7,443 nt of DNA, taken from positions 1 to 7,443 of the forward strand of contig JARKQP010000440.1 of the NCBI GenBank assembly GCA_029974875.1, in the 5' to 3' direction. Below are positions 6,747 through 7,443 of the stretch, in pieces (the stretch's first letter is position 1; each line of letters opens with the position of its first letter). This DNA comes from Mobilitalea sp. (GTDB taxonomy: Bacteria; Bacillota_A; Clostridia; Lachnospirales; Lachnospiraceae). The notes beneath the pieces are model-generated. The model saw only the letters and a program-made list of their open reading frames with translations. It was not told the origin of the DNA and searched no databases. Both the position numbers and the translations under genes were made by a program.

Positions 6747-6778
6747 TTGTTTTAAGGATAAATTGGGAGGTGTATTTT

Positions 6779-7443
6779 TTGAACTATGGTTATTTTGACA
6801 ACAGTAAGAGGGAATATGTGATAGAACGGGTAGATTTGCCGACCTCATGGACAAATTACCTGGGTGTTAAGGATATGTGCGGGGTAGTGAACCATACCGC
6901 CGGGGGGTATTTATTTTATAAATCGCCGGAGTACCATCGGATTACCAGGTTTCGTGCAAATAGTATTCCGGTGGACCGCCCTGGACATTATGTTTACTTA
7001 AGGGATGAGGACACCGAGGATTACTGGAGTATCTCCTGGCAGCCGGTAGGAAAGCCCCTTGACCGGGCAGATTATGGCTGCAGGCATGGCTTGTCCTACT
7101 CCACCTATTCCTGCGACTATGACAAGCTCCATGCGCAGCAGACCTTATTCATTCCGATCGATGACCCGGTGGAGCTGTGGGATGTCAGGATCAAAAATAA
7201 TGACAATAGGGAAAGAAGCTTAAGTGTCTTTTCTTATCTTGAGTTTTCCTATCATCATATTGATATGGATAACCGGAATTTCCAGATGAGCAATTATGCC
7301 GCCGGCTCCTCCTATGAGGATGGGATCATTGAGCATGACCTGTTCTATGAGGAATTTGGCTACCAATATTTTGCGGCTAACTTTGAACCGGACAGCTTTG
7401 ACTGCTTAAGGGATAAATTCCTTGGCCTGTACCGGACGGAAAC
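6779..7443 (+). CDS. Cellobiose phosphorylase (GH94), N-terminal part, cut by window edge
   Basis: This cytoplasmic enzyme splits cellobiose with phosphate into alpha-glucose 1-phosphate and glucose, saving ATP during cellulose sugar use. The window holds 221 codons of an expected roughly 810. The N-terminal motifs fit the family well: YGYFDNSKREYVI (3-15), WTNYLG (24-29), NHTAGGYLFY (38-47), RITRFR (54-59), YWSISWQPV (82-90) and CRHGLSY (101-107). This is the N-terminal beta-sandwich domain; the catalytic (alpha/alpha)6 barrel lies beyond the edge. The start is TTG 6779, set by GGGAGG (6765-6770) 8 bases upstream. The nearby ATG at 6786 is out of frame. Other GH94 members (cellodextrin or related disaccharide phosphorylases) are possible because specificity residues are not in the window. 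The gene follows decayed DNA and no promoter is evident. Confidence 0.9.
   Translation, partial: MNYGYFDNSKREYVIERVDLPTSWTNYLGVKDMCGVVNHTAGGYLFYKSPEYHRITRFRANSIPVDRPGHYVYLRDEDTEDYWSISWQPVGKPLDRADYGCRHGLSYSTYSCDYDKLHAQQTLFIPIDDPVELWDVRIKNNDNRERSLSVFSYLEFSYHHIDMDNRNFQMSNYAAGSSYEDGIIEHDLFYEEFGYQYFAANFEPDSFDCLRDKFLGLYRTE

Larger units (their letters stand above)
6464..6778. other. Gene debris between toxin remnant and cellobiose phosphorylase
   Basis: No intact gene is seen in these 315 bases, though short open stretches look partly protein-like. On the plus strand one reads AGLPIDGINNSDFDNLPWHQ and stops near 6560; another frame then reads SFDNGGLYGGNTFSDNN and stops at 6603. The minus strand carries a strong ribosome site with tiny frames. 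A small ATAGC-CAAA-GCTAT hairpin lies near 6700. No clear plus-strand promoter for the next gene was found; a TTGACA at about 6624 has no -10 at proper distance. Confidence 0.4.

Overview
The window looks like chromosomal DNA from an anaerobic Clostridia, most likely a Lachnospiraceae relative. This rests on moderate GC, strong GGAGG-type ribosome binding sites, a class B sortase, a clostridial-type D-Ala-D-Ala carboxypeptidase and a GH94 cellobiose phosphorylase. The species is an inference from protein style, not from a search.

Left part (1-2526), cell-envelope genes. A class B sortase runs leftward and leaves the window at base 1, missing only its extreme C-terminus. It is divergent from a membrane-anchored S11-family D-Ala-D-Ala carboxypeptidase (1150-2526). 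A 232-base gap separates them and holds a perfect-looking -10 box for the sortase and an imperfect inverted repeat. One enzyme joins proteins to peptidoglycan peptides and the other trims those peptides, so they act on the same structure.

Middle part (2527-5745). A hairpin and a short unexplained open stretch lie after the carboxypeptidase. Then come a candidate promoter, a 177-residue single-pass membrane protein of unknown function (2748-3281), and a 759-residue aconitase-superfamily hydratase of the YbhJ type (3360-5639) with its three cluster cysteines intact. An 18-bp perfect hairpin terminator ends this unit.

Right part (5746-7443). A small toxin-antitoxin locus has an intact antitoxin-like gene (5985-6206). 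It overlaps by ATGA the start of a RelE/ParE-like toxin that is dead, with one nonsense codon and three single-base deletions (6203-6463). About 315 bases of gene debris follow, including a very strong minus-strand Shine-Dalgarno sequence that leads into only 16 codons. A cellobiose phosphorylase starting at TTG 6779 then runs off the right edge; it splits cellobiose with phosphate into glucose 1-phosphate and glucose.

No clear new defence or mobile system is visible. The best leads are the decayed toxin with a preserved antitoxin, the debris zone after it, and the unknown membrane protein upstream of the hydratase.
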